From NCBI GenBank assembly GCA_937931785.1, contig CALHAX010000095.1:1-54962 (forward strand): a stretch of DNA of 54,962 nt, in the 5' to 3' direction. Under the pieces are notes generated by a model that searched no databases, was not told the origin of the DNA, and worked only from the letters and a program-made list of their open reading frames with translations. A program made the position numbers and the translations under genes. The number at the start of each line of letters is the position of its first letter. The stretch's first letter is position 1. Of this stretch, positions 1-8,704 are shown piece after piece. The DNA comes from an uncultured Hyphomicrobiaceae bacterium (lineage in GTDB: Bacteria > Pseudomonadota > Alphaproteobacteria > Rhizobiales > CALHAX01).

Positions 1-150
1 ACGTTGGCGATGATCAGCCCGTATGCGCCGGAAGAAAAACAGGCACTTCTGGAAGCACCAGACCTGAAGTCGCGATCCGATATTCTGATTGCGCTTGCCG
101 AAATGGAAATGATGGCGGGAGGCACAGAGCCAGGATCGACACTACAATGA
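1..150 (+). CDS. LON peptidase substrate-binding domain protein, C-terminal fragment
   Basis: The window opens inside this gene. Only the last 49 codons are present, ending in TGA at 148-150. The visible protein is an acidic, helical C-terminus with the pattern ...[18 protein letters not shown]... followed by [11 protein letters not shown]. This matches the end of stand-alone proteins carrying the Lon N-terminal (substrate-binding) domain, which lack the ATPase and protease domains. In alphaproteobacteria that gene commonly sits just before a Trm112 gene, as here. Its stop overlaps the next start in an ATGA, so the two are probably translationally coupled. The family call rests on a short piece plus context. 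Confidence 0.7.
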   Translation, partial: TLAMISPYAPEEKQALLEAPDLKSRSDILIALAEMEMMAGGTEPGSTLQ

Positions 151-368
151 ACGACGCACCAGAACAGCAAGACGAACAGCACCAGGCTGTCGATCCACGG
201 TTGCTCGAAATCCTCGTTTGCCCGTTGACCAAAACCACGTTGCACTATGACCGGGATGCCAATGAGCTTGTCAGCAAGGCTGCGAATCTTGCGTTCCCGA
301 TCCGTGACGGTGTGCCAATCATGCTGATCGACGAAGCACGGGATCTGGACACGCCCCATACGGCTTGA
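147..368 (+). CDS. Trm112 family protein (UPF0434)
   Basis: A 73-residue protein of the Trm112/YcaR family. It has the family core [14 protein letters not shown] near residues 16-29 and the ending [17 protein letters not shown]. Eukaryotic Trm112 is a small partner that activates several methyltransferases. Bacterial single-domain versions are widely conserved, but their partner is usually not established. The start ATG overlaps the stop of the LON-domain gene by four bases, which favours one operon. The last helix and stop are intact and the length is normal for the family. Confidence 0.9.
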   Translation: MNDAPEQQDEQHQAVDPRLLEILVCPLTKTTLHYDRDANELVSKAANLAFPIRDGVPIMLIDEARDLDTPHTA

Positions 369-375
369 ACAGTGG

Positions 376-1608
376 CTACGTGGTGCCCTCAGCCAGTCGC
401 GCCAATGGCTTTTCGTTGATGGGCCAGTGGACGAGAGCGGCCAAGACGCCAAGTACGATACCCGCATACCATATGGGATCATACGAGCCAGTCGTGTCGT
501 GGAGATATCCTCCGAGAAACACACCCAGGAAACTGCCGATCTGGTGGCTAAGGAATACGACACCGAAGAGCGTTGCCATGTAACGCACACCAAAAACCTG
601 CGCCACAATGCCGGTGGTCAACGGCACGGTTGAAAGCCAGAGGAGCCCCATGACCGCTGAAAATATGTAAAGCGTGAGTGTAGTCTTTGGTGCGGCAAGT
701 AACACTGCGATCGCGATGGCGCGGAGCAAATAAATTGCGCTGAGACTGATATGTTTCGGATAACGTTGACCGATGGCCCCGGATCCCAACGAGCCGACGA
801 TGTTGAACAATCCAATCAACGACAGACAATAGGCGCCCACTTCCGGACCCAACCCAAGGTCCCTGACATATGCGGGCATATGCACCGTGATGAAGGCAAC
901 ATGGAAGCCGCAAACGAAGAAACCGATAGTCAGAAGAATGTAACCCTGATGACTCAGAGCTTCCCGCAACGCCTGACCGATGGTCTGCTCGGCTGCTGCG
1001 ACGCCACTTGCTGCGCCCTTGTCGTTTGGCAAGGCCATTGCGAAGGGGATAATGAGCATCGCAACGCCAACGAAAATCCAGAGTGCCTGCTGCCAGCCAT
1101 AGTTACTGATGAACTGCTGACTAATCGGAGAAAAAATAACCTGTCCGAACGACCCGGCGGCTGTCCCAAGGCCCAGTGCTAGTGAACGGCGTTCCGGACC
1201 GACAACTCTGGCCATGGCGGCCAGTGCAAGGGTGAATGCGGTGAACGCCACACCGACACCTGTCAAAACGCCTGCAAAGAGATGGAACATGGTCGTGGTG
1301 TCGGCCGTTGCCATGCCCCAGATACCCGCGGCGTAAATCATTGCTCCAAGCGCGATAACCCGGGCCGGACCAAACCGGTCTGCCAGTGCCCCTGCGAACG
1401 GTAATCCCAGACCCCAGCACAGGTTTTGCGTCGCAAGCGCAAGCGAGAACGTGCTGCGGGACCAGTTCCGCATCTCGGTGATCGGTTCAAGGAAGAGGCC
1501 AAATGACGAACGCAATCCGAAGCCAATGACCGCGATCATGCAGGCTGCGAAGATCACGAACATTACAAAGCCCGTGCGCGGGGACTGTTCTTGCGTGGCT
1601 GCTGTCAT
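376..1608 (-). CDS. MFS transporter, 12-TM
   Basis: A 410-residue integral inner-membrane protein of the major facilitator superfamily. About twelve hydrophobic segments alternate with short loops. The cytoplasmic loop after the second segment reads GALADRFGPARVIALG, a good match to the MFS A-motif. The N-terminal pattern FGLRSSFGLFLEPITE resembles the oxalate/formate and monocarboxylate antiporter subgroup. No substrate can be assigned. It lies 14 bases after the UbiH-like gene on the same strand, so it may share that transcript. It converges on the Trm112 gene with only a 7-base gap and no obvious terminator. Confidence 0.88.
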   Translation of the reverse strand: MTAATQEQSPRTGFVMFVIFAACMIAVIGFGLRSSFGLFLEPITEMRNWSRSTFSLALATQNLCWGLGLPFAGALADRFGPARVIALGAMIYAAGIWGMATADTTTMFHLFAGVLTGVGVAFTAFTLALAAMARVVGPERRSLALGLGTAAGSFGQVIFSPISQQFISNYGWQQALWIFVGVAMLIIPFAMALPNDKGAASGVAAAEQTIGQALREALSHQGYILLTIGFFVCGFHVAFITVHMPAYVRDLGLGPEVGAYCLSLIGLFNIVGSLGSGAIGQRYPKHISLSAIYLLRAIAIAVLLAAPKTTLTLYIFSAVMGLLWLSTVPLTTGIVAQVFGVRYMATLFGVVFLSHQIGSFLGVFLGGYLHDTTGSYDPIWYAGIVLGVLAALVHWPINEKPLARLAEGTT

Positions 1609-1622
1609 TGGACCAGTTCCGA

Positions 1623-2924
1623 TCAGATCTCTGCGGGGGCGAGGGCCAACCCCGTGTCGTCCACCGCAGCGTTGTTCAAGGGACGCATCAGCGATGGAAC
1701 GGCGTCGCCCGTCAAGCCTGCTGCTTCACGCACGAAGAATGATTTCAGGCGATCCGATCGGCCGACCGCTTCCAGTCCGGCGTCGCGGATCGATCGCACC
1801 AGCGGATTGGTATTGGAGAAAAGGCGGTTGATCGCGTCGAAAGCAAGGGCAGATGTACCAGCATCAAAATTGCGCCATTGGGCGTATTGCGCGAGTGTTT
1901 CCGCGTTGCCCGGATCAATGCCAAGCGCAACAGCATCGGCCAGTGTATCGGTCAGCGCAGCAATATCGCGGATTGCGAGATTCAGGCCCTGACCGGCAAT
2001 CGGGTGGACCGTGCGAGCCGCTTCACCGACCAGCGCAAGGCGCGGCGCAACAAGATCGCGCGCGAGTTGGAGGCGCAACGGCCATGATGCGCGCGGACCA
2101 TCAAGTGTGATGTTACCCAAACGGGTGCCGAAACGGTCCGAGAGGATTTCCAGGAATGCGTCATCGTTGCATTTCATGATCTGCGCTGCGGTGTCGGATG
2201 CTTCCGACCAGACGATGGATGAGCGGTTGCCAGGCAGCGGAAGAATGGCAAAAGGGCCAGCGGGGAGAAAATGTTGCGTTGCCGTGGCGTTGTGTGGGCG
2301 ATCGTGACGCACGGTCGTGACAATTCCCGTCTGCTTGTACGCCCAGCCGGTGGTCTTGATGCCAGCAAGACGGCGCAATGGGGAATGACCTCCATCTGCA
2401 GCGATCACAAGCCCGCCGTGAACAGCGGTGTCAGCGCCATCCAGCGTTATCCGTACCTGAGCGGCGTCGGTCTCCAGTCCTCTGACAGATGCTGCCGGAC
2501 AGATCTTGATCTGCTCATCATTTGCTACAGCCCCATGGAGTGCTGCCCGCAAGTCGTTGTTCTCGACAATCCAAGAAGCCGCCAGAGACGTGTCGTCGCC
2601 TCCGTCGACCGTGTTTTCGTAGCTCAGCATGATCTGGCGCAGCGGGGAGTCGCCAATCGGGTCCGTGATATCGATGTGCTCGACCGGTTGCGCTTTCGCG
2701 GCGAGGTCCTGCCACACGCCAAGGCGGTGCAACGCGTTCACAGTACCGGCGGAGAGTGCCGACGCACGGATATCAGCAACATGCGTATTCCATGGGTTGC
2801 GGTCCAATAGTCCGATACTGAGATGCGCGCCGAGTCGGTGCGAGAGCGCGAGGGCCATTGTGAGGCCCGTATAGCCAGCGCCAACAACCAGAATATCAAA
2901 ACGAGTGTACTGCATTCCTGCCAT
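1623..2924 (-). CDS. UbiH/UbiF/COQ6-type FAD monooxygenase (ubiquinone ring hydroxylase)
   Basis: A 433-residue flavoprotein hydroxylase. It shows an N-terminal dinucleotide-binding GAGYTG (residues ~15-20), a central AADGGHSPLR corresponding to the family DG motif, and a C-terminal FAD/ribose-binding GEAARTVHPIAGQGLNLAIRD. The last normally reads GDAAH-x-HP, so Asp and His are replaced by Glu and Arg here. The family adds hydroxyl groups to the ubiquinone ring. Which carbon (UbiH, UbiF, UbiI or UbiL type) cannot be told. The start at 2924 has GAGAG six bases upstream. The second ATG at 2915 has a worse-spaced purine tract. It runs into the MFS gene. Confidence 0.88.
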   Translation of the reverse strand: MAGMQYTRFDILVVGAGYTGLTMALALSHRLGAHLSIGLLDRNPWNTHVADIRASALSAGTVNALHRLGVWQDLAAKAQPVEHIDITDPIGDSPLRQIMLSYENTVDGGDDTSLAASWIVENNDLRAALHGAVANDEQIKICPAASVRGLETDAAQVRITLDGADTAVHGGLVIAADGGHSPLRRLAGIKTTGWAYKQTGIVTTVRHDRPHNATATQHFLPAGPFAILPLPGNRSSIVWSEASDTAAQIMKCNDDAFLEILSDRFGTRLGNITLDGPRASWPLRLQLARDLVAPRLALVGEAARTVHPIAGQGLNLAIRDIAALTDTLADAVALGIDPGNAETLAQYAQWRNFDAGTSALAFDAINRLFSNTNPLVRSIRDAGLEAVGRSDRLKSFFVREAAGLTGDAVPSLMRPLNNAAVDDTGLALAPAEI

Positions 2925-2982
2925 ATGGGCTCTCGCAGGTCGGACGGGTTGACTTCACTGCCTGTGGTGCGCTCTTTCGCGA

Positions 2983-3915
2983 ATGCCCGATACGCTCAAT
3001 CAGGATCCAGACATGCCCCGCCCGGTCGACGAGACGATGACGAAGCAGCCCATGGCGCTTGCCGAATTGCTGGGAACACTGGATCTGGAGCGGTTGGAGG
3101 TCAACTTGTTCCGTGGCCGCAGCCCTGATGTGGGATGGCAGCGCGTCTATGGCGGCCAAGTCATCGGACAGGCTTTGGTGGCAGCCTGCCGGACGGTCGA
3201 GACAGACCGGATGGCGCATTCGCTACACGGCTACTTCATGCGGCCCGGCGATCCGAGCGTTCCGATCATCTACGAGGTTGAGCGTATCCGGGACGGGCGC
3301 AGTTTTCTGACCCGGCGTGTTGTGGCCTTGCAGCACGGGCACGCGATCTTCTCGATGTCCGTATCCTTTCACAAGGCCGAGGACGGGTACGATCATCAGA
3401 TCGATCTCCCTGAAGACCTCCCGATGCCTGAAGATCTGCCAAGTGAAAAGGCGCTGATTGAGAAATTCAGCGACCACATGCCGGCGAATATACGCACTTA
3501 CTGGGAGCGCGAGCGGCCCATCGAGATGCGATTGACAGACATCTCACGTTATTTGTCGCGCGCAGATCGCAAGCCGCAACAGTTCGTCTGGATTCGCGCG
3601 AACGGGAAACTTCCGGATGATCTGCCATTGCACCAGTGCATCTTGGCGTACGCGTCGGACTTCACATTGCTCGACACGACGTTGATCGCGCATGGCAAAC
3701 TGATCTTCGACAAGGACCTCCAACTCGCCAGCCTGGACCACGCGCTTTGGTTCCATCGACCGTTCAAGGCTGACGAATGGCTGCTCTATCAGCAGGACAG
3801 TCCTTCGGCCTTCGGAGCCCGCGGCTTCTGTCGTGGCTCGGTGTACACGCGCGACGGCGTTTTGGTTGCTTCCGTAGCTCAGGAAGGGTTGGTTCGACTA
3901 CGGAAGGACGCTTGA
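2983..3915 (+). CDS. tesB: acyl-CoA thioesterase II
   Basis: A double-hotdog thioesterase that hydrolyses acyl-CoA to free fatty acid and CoA in the cytoplasm. The N-terminal hotdog shows GRSPDVGWQRVYGGQVIGQAL. The C-terminal hotdog has ILAYASDFTLLDTTL, holding the expected catalytic Asp, and ASLDHALWFHRPF. The stretch QDSPSAFGARGFCRGSVY follows, with the Gln/Ser region near the active site. The 310-residue length slightly exceeds the E. coli enzyme because of the N-terminus. Starts at 3013 or 3037 are also possible, since conservation begins only near MALAELL. It is divergent from the UbiH-like gene. Confidence 0.92.
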   Translation: MPDTLNQDPDMPRPVDETMTKQPMALAELLGTLDLERLEVNLFRGRSPDVGWQRVYGGQVIGQALVAACRTVETDRMAHSLHGYFMRPGDPSVPIIYEVERIRDGRSFLTRRVVALQHGHAIFSMSVSFHKAEDGYDHQIDLPEDLPMPEDLPSEKALIEKFSDHMPANIRTYWERERPIEMRLTDISRYLSRADRKPQQFVWIRANGKLPDDLPLHQCILAYASDFTLLDTTLIAHGKLIFDKDLQLASLDHALWFHRPFKADEWLLYQQDSPSAFGARGFCRGSVYTRDGVLVASVAQEGLVRLRKDA

Positions 3916-4055
3916 TACGATACTGCCTATTTTTCAACCATCGATATTGATATGCTACTTATTTGTGCAATTCTTGCTTTGCCAAAATAAACCCTTCAAT
4001 CACTTCGCTTATTTTTATTTAATAAAATCAAACGATTAGACTCTTTTTTAAATCT

Positions 4056-4071
4056 TGGCATACGCCTTGAG
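4056..4071 (+). promoter_or_regulatory. sigma-54-like promoter before glnK
   Basis: TGGCAT, five bases, then TTGAG matches the -24/-12 plan (consensus TGGCAC-N5-TTGCW) with GG and the second G-containing element ten bases apart. It lies about 63 bases before the glnK start, downstream of an AT-rich stretch at about 3930-4050. The same -12 word TTGAG recurs in the candidate promoter of the second amt gene. Nitrogen-controlled sigma-54 promoters are common for glnK-amt. No clear NtrC dyad was found. Confidence 0.5.
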
Positions 4072-4133
4072 ACTCATCCCCTGATCGCGCGGTCGAAAGG
4101 CCCGTGGCACGTCTGAACAACAGGGGACGACAT

Positions 4134-4472
4134 ATGAAACTCGTGATGGCGGTGATCAAACCGCCCAAACTTGACGATGTCCGTGCGGCACTCACCGATC
4201 TCGGCGTGACCGGCATGACCGTGACCGCCGTGAAGGGGTACGGACGGCAGAAGGGCCAGACGGAAATCTACCGCGGTGCCGAGTACGACATCAATTTCAT
4301 CCCAAAGATCAAAGTGGAGGCCGTCGTCGCAGATGACCGGGTCGATGCTGTGATGTCTGCAATCGCAAGCGCGGCGAACACCGGGAAAATTGGCGACGGA
4401 AAAATATTCGTCACGCCGATCGAGCAATCGCTGCGCATTCGCACGGGTGAAACAGGCGCTGAAGCGCTTTGA
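4134..4472 (+). CDS. glnK: PII nitrogen-regulatory protein, GlnK type
   Basis: A 112-residue PII signal protein, the exact family length when started at the ATG at 4134. That ATG is preceded by AGGGGA at good spacing. An upstream ATG at 4104 would add ten non-conserved residues. The T-loop carries Tyr46 and Tyr51 in EIYRGAEYDINF, Tyr51 being the usual uridylylation site. The B-loop reads TGKIGDGKIFV. PII trimers sense ATP/ADP and 2-oxoglutarate. GlnK binds and blocks the ammonium channel encoded next to it. The adjacent amt gene and sigma-54-like promoter favour GlnK over GlnB. Confidence 0.95.
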   Translation: MKLVMAVIKPPKLDDVRAALTDLGVTGMTVTAVKGYGRQKGQTEIYRGAEYDINFIPKIKVEAVVADDRVDAVMSAIASAANTGKIGDGKIFVTPIEQSLRIRTGETGAEAL

Positions 4473-4500
4473 GGTTTTCAACACCATGAACGGGGATACC

Positions 4501-5859
4501 ATGACATCAACACTCTATCGCCTCGCTGTACGGCCAACCGCCGTTACGGCCAGTGCTCTCGCCCTTTTCGCTGCTGCCTCATTGCCGGCACTGGCACAGG
4601 ATGCGCCTATGGCTGTGCCACGCGACTCAGCTTTCATTTTCAATACACTGCTGTTCATCATTGGCGGGTTTCTGGTCATGTGGATGGCAGCCGGTTTTGC
4701 CATGCTCGAAGCCGGGATGGTGCGGACCAAAAATGTCTCGATGCAATGCACCAAAAATATTGCGCTCTACTCGATCTCGGGCCTGATGTTCTGGTTGGTC
4801 GGATACAGCCTGATGTATCCAGGTGACGGCAACTGGATCATGCAGGACGTCGTCGGCAAGATATCACCTTACCCGACGCAAGCTGTCGGTGCCGGCATCG
4901 ATCAGGGCACTTACTCGGTTGCGTCGGACTGGTTTTTCCAGATGGTGTTCTGCGCTGCGACAGCCTCGATCGTGTCGGGTACCATCGCTGAACGTGTGAA
5001 ACTCTGGCCGTTCCTGATTTTCGTCGCGGTCCTCACCGGGATCATCTACCCGATCCAGGGGTCCTGGGAATGGGGCACGGGATTTCTTGACGATCTGGGC
5101 TTCTCGGACTTCGCAGGCTCGACGCTCGTGCACTCAACAGGCGGCTGGGCCGCACTCGCCGGTGCCATCTTCGTGGGGGCACGCATCGGCAAGTACGGTT
5201 CTGATGGTCGGGTCAATCCGCTTCCAGGCTCAAGCATGCCACTGGCAACGCTTGGGACATTCATCCTGTGGCTTGGCTGGTTCGGTTTCAACGGCGCATC
5301 GCAGCTTGCGATGGGTACGATTGGTGATGTTTCCGACGTATCCCGCATCTTCGTGAACACGAACATGGCTGCGGCCGGTGGCGTGATGACTGCACTCATC
5401 CTGACGCAACTGTTCTACGGCAAAGTCGATCTGACTATGGCCCTGAACGGCGCCCTGGCCGGTTTGGTCTCGATTACTGCTGAACCGTTACAGCCTGAAG
5501 TCTGGCAATCGGTTGCCATTGGTTCGATCGGTGGCGTGATCGTTGTGTTCACAGTGCCACTACTCGACAAGCTCAAGATCGATGATGTTGTGGGCGCTAT
5601 CCCGGTCCATCTTTTTGCTGGCATCTGGGGCACCATGGTTGTTCCCGTCACAAACAGTGACGCGACATTTGCCGCCCAGTTCATCGGCGTCGCATCAGTC
5701 GGCATTTTTGTGTTTGTTACCAGTGCCGTGCTCTGGGGCATTCTCAAAATGACGATCGGACTGCGCCCCACTGAGGAAGAAGAAGTGATGGGCCTCGATC
5801 TCGTGGATATCGGTGTTGAAGCCTATCCGGAGTTCGGAAGCGGCAGCCAGAGGATCTAG
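4501..5859 (+). CDS. amtB: ammonium transporter with signal peptide
   Basis: Inner-membrane ammonium channel of the Amt/Rh family, 452 residues from the ATG at 4501, which has CGGGGA just upstream. An ATG at 4486 is possible but lacks a well-spaced site. A cleavable signal peptide runs to about ALA-QD (residue ~33), as in E. coli AmtB. The family signature DFAGSTLVHSTGGW carries the first pore His and IPVHLFAGIWG carries the second. About eleven transmembrane segments are visible. It starts 28 bases after glnK, so channel and blocker are made together. A hairpin terminator follows. Confidence 0.95.
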   Translation: MTSTLYRLAVRPTAVTASALALFAAASLPALAQDAPMAVPRDSAFIFNTLLFIIGGFLVMWMAAGFAMLEAGMVRTKNVSMQCTKNIALYSISGLMFWLVGYSLMYPGDGNWIMQDVVGKISPYPTQAVGAGIDQGTYSVASDWFFQMVFCAATASIVSGTIAERVKLWPFLIFVAVLTGIIYPIQGSWEWGTGFLDDLGFSDFAGSTLVHSTGGWAALAGAIFVGARIGKYGSDGRVNPLPGSSMPLATLGTFILWLGWFGFNGASQLAMGTIGDVSDVSRIFVNTNMAAAGGVMTALILTQLFYGKVDLTMALNGALAGLVSITAEPLQPEVWQSVAIGSIGGVIVVFTVPLLDKLKIDDVVGAIPVHLFAGIWGTMVVPVTNSDATFAAQFIGVASVGIFVFVTSAVLWGILKMTIGLRPTEEEEVMGLDLVDIGVEAYPEFGSGSQRI

Positions 5860-5901
5860 GTTCCTGAACTGTCTACGGGTTTTCTGATCCGCTATCGAAG
5901 G

Positions 5902-5936
5902 AAGGCTCCGGCGCACCCCATTCGCTGGAGCCTTTC
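5902..5936 (+). terminator. hairpin after amtB
   Basis: AAGGCTCC at 5902-5909 pairs with GGAGCCTT at 5927-5934, and the inner GCG/CGC can extend the stem. The T-run is short. It lies 42 bases after the amtB stop and would separate it from the second amt gene. Confidence 0.6.
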
Positions 5937-6067
5937 ACCTGTCTCTTTGATTATATTTTGGGCAACAACCATCACTGCTGACTATATTTTAATCGGTGTT
6001 CAGTTTTTGTGGCACAGCTTTTTTCATAACCTGCTGAAATTTCAATCGAAAATTCAACAGTTGCTGA

Positions 6068-6083
6068 TGGCACGCGACTTGAG
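6068..6083 (+). promoter_or_regulatory. sigma-54-like promoter before second amt
   Basis: TGGCAC, five bases, then TTGAG is a close match to the sigma-54 consensus, with a perfect -24 half. It lies about 79 bases before the second amt start, in the 302-base gap after amtB (5860-6161). The rest of that gap holds the amtB hairpin and an AT-rich stretch at 5945-6060, with no gene. A weaker TGGCAC word at about 6010 in the same gap has no matching -12 half. Confidence 0.55.
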
Positions 6084-6161
6084 TCCGTCTGATGCTGGCG
6101 CGCTTACGAGTTCAGGCGTGAGCGCTGCCGGATCATCAGCCTTTGAATGGGGAGAAGCAAT

Positions 6162-7388
6162 ATGGAAGCCGTCGCAACCGGGACGGACGTCTTTTTCGTG
6201 CTTGTGGGGGCGATACTGGTCTTCGCCATGCACGCCGGGTTTGCATTTCTGGAGGTCGGCACGGTCCGGCACAAGAACCAGGTCAATGCGCTCGTGAAAA
6301 TCATGGTCGACTTTGCAATTTCGACCACCGCCTATTTTTTCATCGGCTACACGGTCGCTTACGGTACGACGTTCTTTGCCAATGCTGCGATCCTTGGCGG
6401 CGGGGGAGAGGCGTTCGAGCCACAGGGCCTGACGCTGGTAAAATTCTTCTTTCTGACGACGTTTGCTGCGGCCATTCCAGCTATCATTTCTGGCGGCATC
6501 GCAGAGCGGGCAAAGTTCTGGCCGCAATGTGCAGCGACAGCCGCCATCGTCGGTCTCTTCTATCCATTTTTTGAGGGGATCGTGTGGAACGGAAATTTTG
6601 GCCTGCAGGACAACTTTTTTGAAGGTGTGCTTGGTGCGAAGTTCCATGACTTTGCCGGCTCGATCGTCGTGCATGCAGTTGGTGGCTGGATCGCCTTCTC
6701 TGCCGTTCGCCTCTTGGGTATCCGCATCGGACGGTACAAAGCCGACGGAACAGCGATCGGTATTCCACCATCGTCCATTCCATGGTTGGCGCTTGGCTCC
6801 TGGCTGCTGTGCATTGGCTGGTTCGGCTTCAACGTGATGACCGCTGCATCCGTGAAAGACGTCTCGGGACTGATCGCACTGAACTCGCTGATGGCAATGG
6901 TCGGCGGCATTCTCGCGGCACTCATCGTGGGCGACAATGATCCGGGCTTCATCCACAACGGTGCACTGGCCGGACTGGTCGCCGTGTGCGCCGGGTCCGA
7001 CATCATGCACCCCGTTGGCTCGTTCATCGTCGGTGGCGTTGCCGGGGCCTTGTTCGTCGTCGTGTTTGGTCTTTGCCACAACAAATGGAAGATCGACGAC
7101 GTGCTTGGCGTGTGGCCCCTCCATGGACTCTGCGGTCTTTGGGGCGGTGTTGCTGCTGGCATCTTCGGTCTTGAGGCTTTTGGTGGCCTGGGTGGTGTCA
7201 CGTTCCTGTCGCAACTTGTAGGCAGCCTGCTCGGTTGCGCTTACGCCGCAGTGGCCGGGTTGATCGTCTACGGTTTGCTCAAGAACACGATGGGCATTCG
7301 TCTCACAGAGGACGAAGAACGCATGGGCGCTGACCTTGCGATTCACAAGATCGGTGCAAACCCCGAAAGCGACATCGTCGGAAGATAA
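6162..7388 (+). CDS. amt: second ammonium transporter, no signal peptide
   Basis: A second Amt-family channel, 408 residues from the ATG at 6162, preceded by GGGGAG. An in-frame ATG at 6147 lies on the ribosome site and is unlikely. It starts directly with the first membrane helix (TDVFFVLVGAILVFAMHAGFAFLE) and lacks the leader seen in the first copy. The twin pore histidines are present in DFAGSIVVHAVGGW and WPLHGLCGLWGG. The sequence is clearly diverged from its neighbour, so this is an old paralogue rather than a recent duplication. It has its own sigma-54-like promoter and a strong terminator. Confidence 0.93.
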   Translation: MEAVATGTDVFFVLVGAILVFAMHAGFAFLEVGTVRHKNQVNALVKIMVDFAISTTAYFFIGYTVAYGTTFFANAAILGGGGEAFEPQGLTLVKFFFLTTFAAAIPAIISGGIAERAKFWPQCAATAAIVGLFYPFFEGIVWNGNFGLQDNFFEGVLGAKFHDFAGSIVVHAVGGWIAFSAVRLLGIRIGRYKADGTAIGIPPSSIPWLALGSWLLCIGWFGFNVMTAASVKDVSGLIALNSLMAMVGGILAALIVGDNDPGFIHNGALAGLVAVCAGSDIMHPVGSFIVGGVAGALFVVVFGLCHNKWKIDDVLGVWPLHGLCGLWGGVAAGIFGLEAFGGLGGVTFLSQLVGSLLGCAYAAVAGLIVYGLLKNTMGIRLTEDEERMGADLAIHKIGANPESDIVGR

Positions 7389-7410
7389 CCCCCCTTTGAT
7401 CTTCCGACGA

Positions 7411-7452
7411 AGGGAGGGCTGTCCACAAACGTTGGATGGCCCTTCTTTTTTT
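7411..7452 (+). terminator. Rho-independent terminator after second amt
   Basis: GGGC-TG-TCC at 7416-7424 pairs with GGA-TG-GCCC at 7434-7442. A T-rich tract (CTTCTTTTTTT) follows. It lies 25-60 bases after the stop codon. Confidence 0.85.
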
Positions 7453-7503
7453 GCTACATCGTGCGGCGTTCCCCTGCCATCCATTTCTGCTTGAAAGCCG
7501 CTC

Positions 7504-8694
7504 ATGTCCCTCGCCAGCCAGTCTGTCATCCAGTCACCATGGGATGGAATTCGTGCACTTCTTGGAACCACGGAACCGGGGGACACGCCGATCGATTTGA
7601 CAATCGGGGAACCGCGGCATCCGATGCCCGACTTCCTGATGGCGACCATGGCGGAGGCGGCGTCCGGGTTTGGGCAATACCCACCCATCCGTGGCACGGA
7701 CGCGCTGCGCACTGCGATTTCCAGCTGGATCAAACGGCGCTATGACGTCGTGGTGGATCCCGATGCCTCTATCCTGGCGCTGAACGGATCGCGGGAGGGG
7801 CTTTATTCTGCAGTGGTACCTGCCGTGGAACGACGGAGCGACATCGAACGACCGGCTGTTCTTGTTCCGAACCCGTTTTATCAGTGCTACGCAGCCGCAG
7901 CTATTGCAGCAGGAACCGAGCCCGTATTCCTTCCTGCGCTTCGGGATACAAATTTCCTGCCCTGCCTGGACACACTTGAAGCAAACACACTTTTGCTTGA
8001 GCGAACCGTCGCCTTCTATCTTTGCTCTCCTGCAAACCCGCAGGGCACGCTTGCTGATGTCGCTTATATCGAACGGGCATTAAATCTAGCGCGACGATAC
8101 AATTTTATCCTCTTCGCTGACGAGTGCTATTCGGAAATTTATGATTCTGCACCACCAGCCGGGGGACTGGAAACAGCGTTGAAGAAGACCGGGTCACTGG
8201 AGAACCTGATCGTATTCAACTCTTTGTCGAAACGCTCCAATCTCCCAGGCTTGCGATCCGGGTTTTGCGCGGGTGATCCGGATTTCATCGAACACTTTGC
8301 ACGTTTCCGGAACGTCACCTGCCCCCAGGTGCCAACGCCCATTCAACATGCATCAGCTGCGCTCTGGTCCGATGAGGTGCACGTTGAGGCCAACCGAGCG
8401 CTTTATAGAGCGAAATTCGATGCATCGGATCGGATCATCGGGCAACGCTACGGTTATCAACGTCCAGGTGGAGCGTTCTTCCTCTGGCTCGATATGGCAC
8501 AATTCGGGGGATCAGAGGCGGCGGCGGTAACACTCTGGAAAGGATGTGGTGTCAAAGTTCTGCCTGGCGCCTATCTCTGCCACAGGTCTGTCGAAGGGCC
8601 CGATCCAGGATCGGACTTCATTCGACTGGCGCTTGTGCACGACATTGATGTCACAGAGGCTGCGCTTACGCGTTTGGTAACACAGTTGAGTTGA
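7504..8694 (+). CDS. class I/II PLP aminotransferase
   Basis: A 396-residue fold-type I aminotransferase. PLP-site features are [11 protein letters not shown] (phosphate-binding turn), CSPANPQGT (Asn to the ring), [10 protein letters not shown] (Asp to the ring nitrogen) and [14 protein letters not shown] with Lys243 as the Schiff-base lysine. A C-terminal FIRLALV holds the carboxylate-binding Arg. The overall pattern resembles succinyldiaminopimelate or aspartate-type aminotransferases, but substrate cannot be read safely. DapB elsewhere in the window makes a lysine-pathway role attractive but unproven. It ends 10 bases before ftsK on the same strand. Confidence 0.85.
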   Translation: MSLASQSVIQSPWDGIRALLGTTEPGDTPIDLTIGEPRHPMPDFLMATMAEAASGFGQYPPIRGTDALRTAISSWIKRRYDVVVDPDASILALNGSREGLYSAVVPAVERRSDIERPAVLVPNPFYQCYAAAAIAAGTEPVFLPALRDTNFLPCLDTLEANTLLLERTVAFYLCSPANPQGTLADVAYIERALNLARRYNFILFADECYSEIYDSAPPAGGLETALKKTGSLENLIVFNSLSKRSNLPGLRSGFCAGDPDFIEHFARFRNVTCPQVPTPIQHASAALWSDEVHVEANRALYRAKFDASDRIIGQRYGYQRPGGAFFLWLDMAQFGGSEAAAVTLWKGCGVKVLPGAYLCHRSVEGPDPGSDFIRLALVHDIDVTEAALTRLVTQLS

Positions 8695-8704
8695 ACCGTC
8701 TGAC

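Noticed and set aside
6054-7733. 559-residue open frame on the minus strand opposite the second amt gene
   Set aside because: It covers the complete amt gene, a terminator and the start of the aminotransferase gene. Its composition (many Asp, His, Arg) is typical of the reverse complement of a membrane-protein gene.
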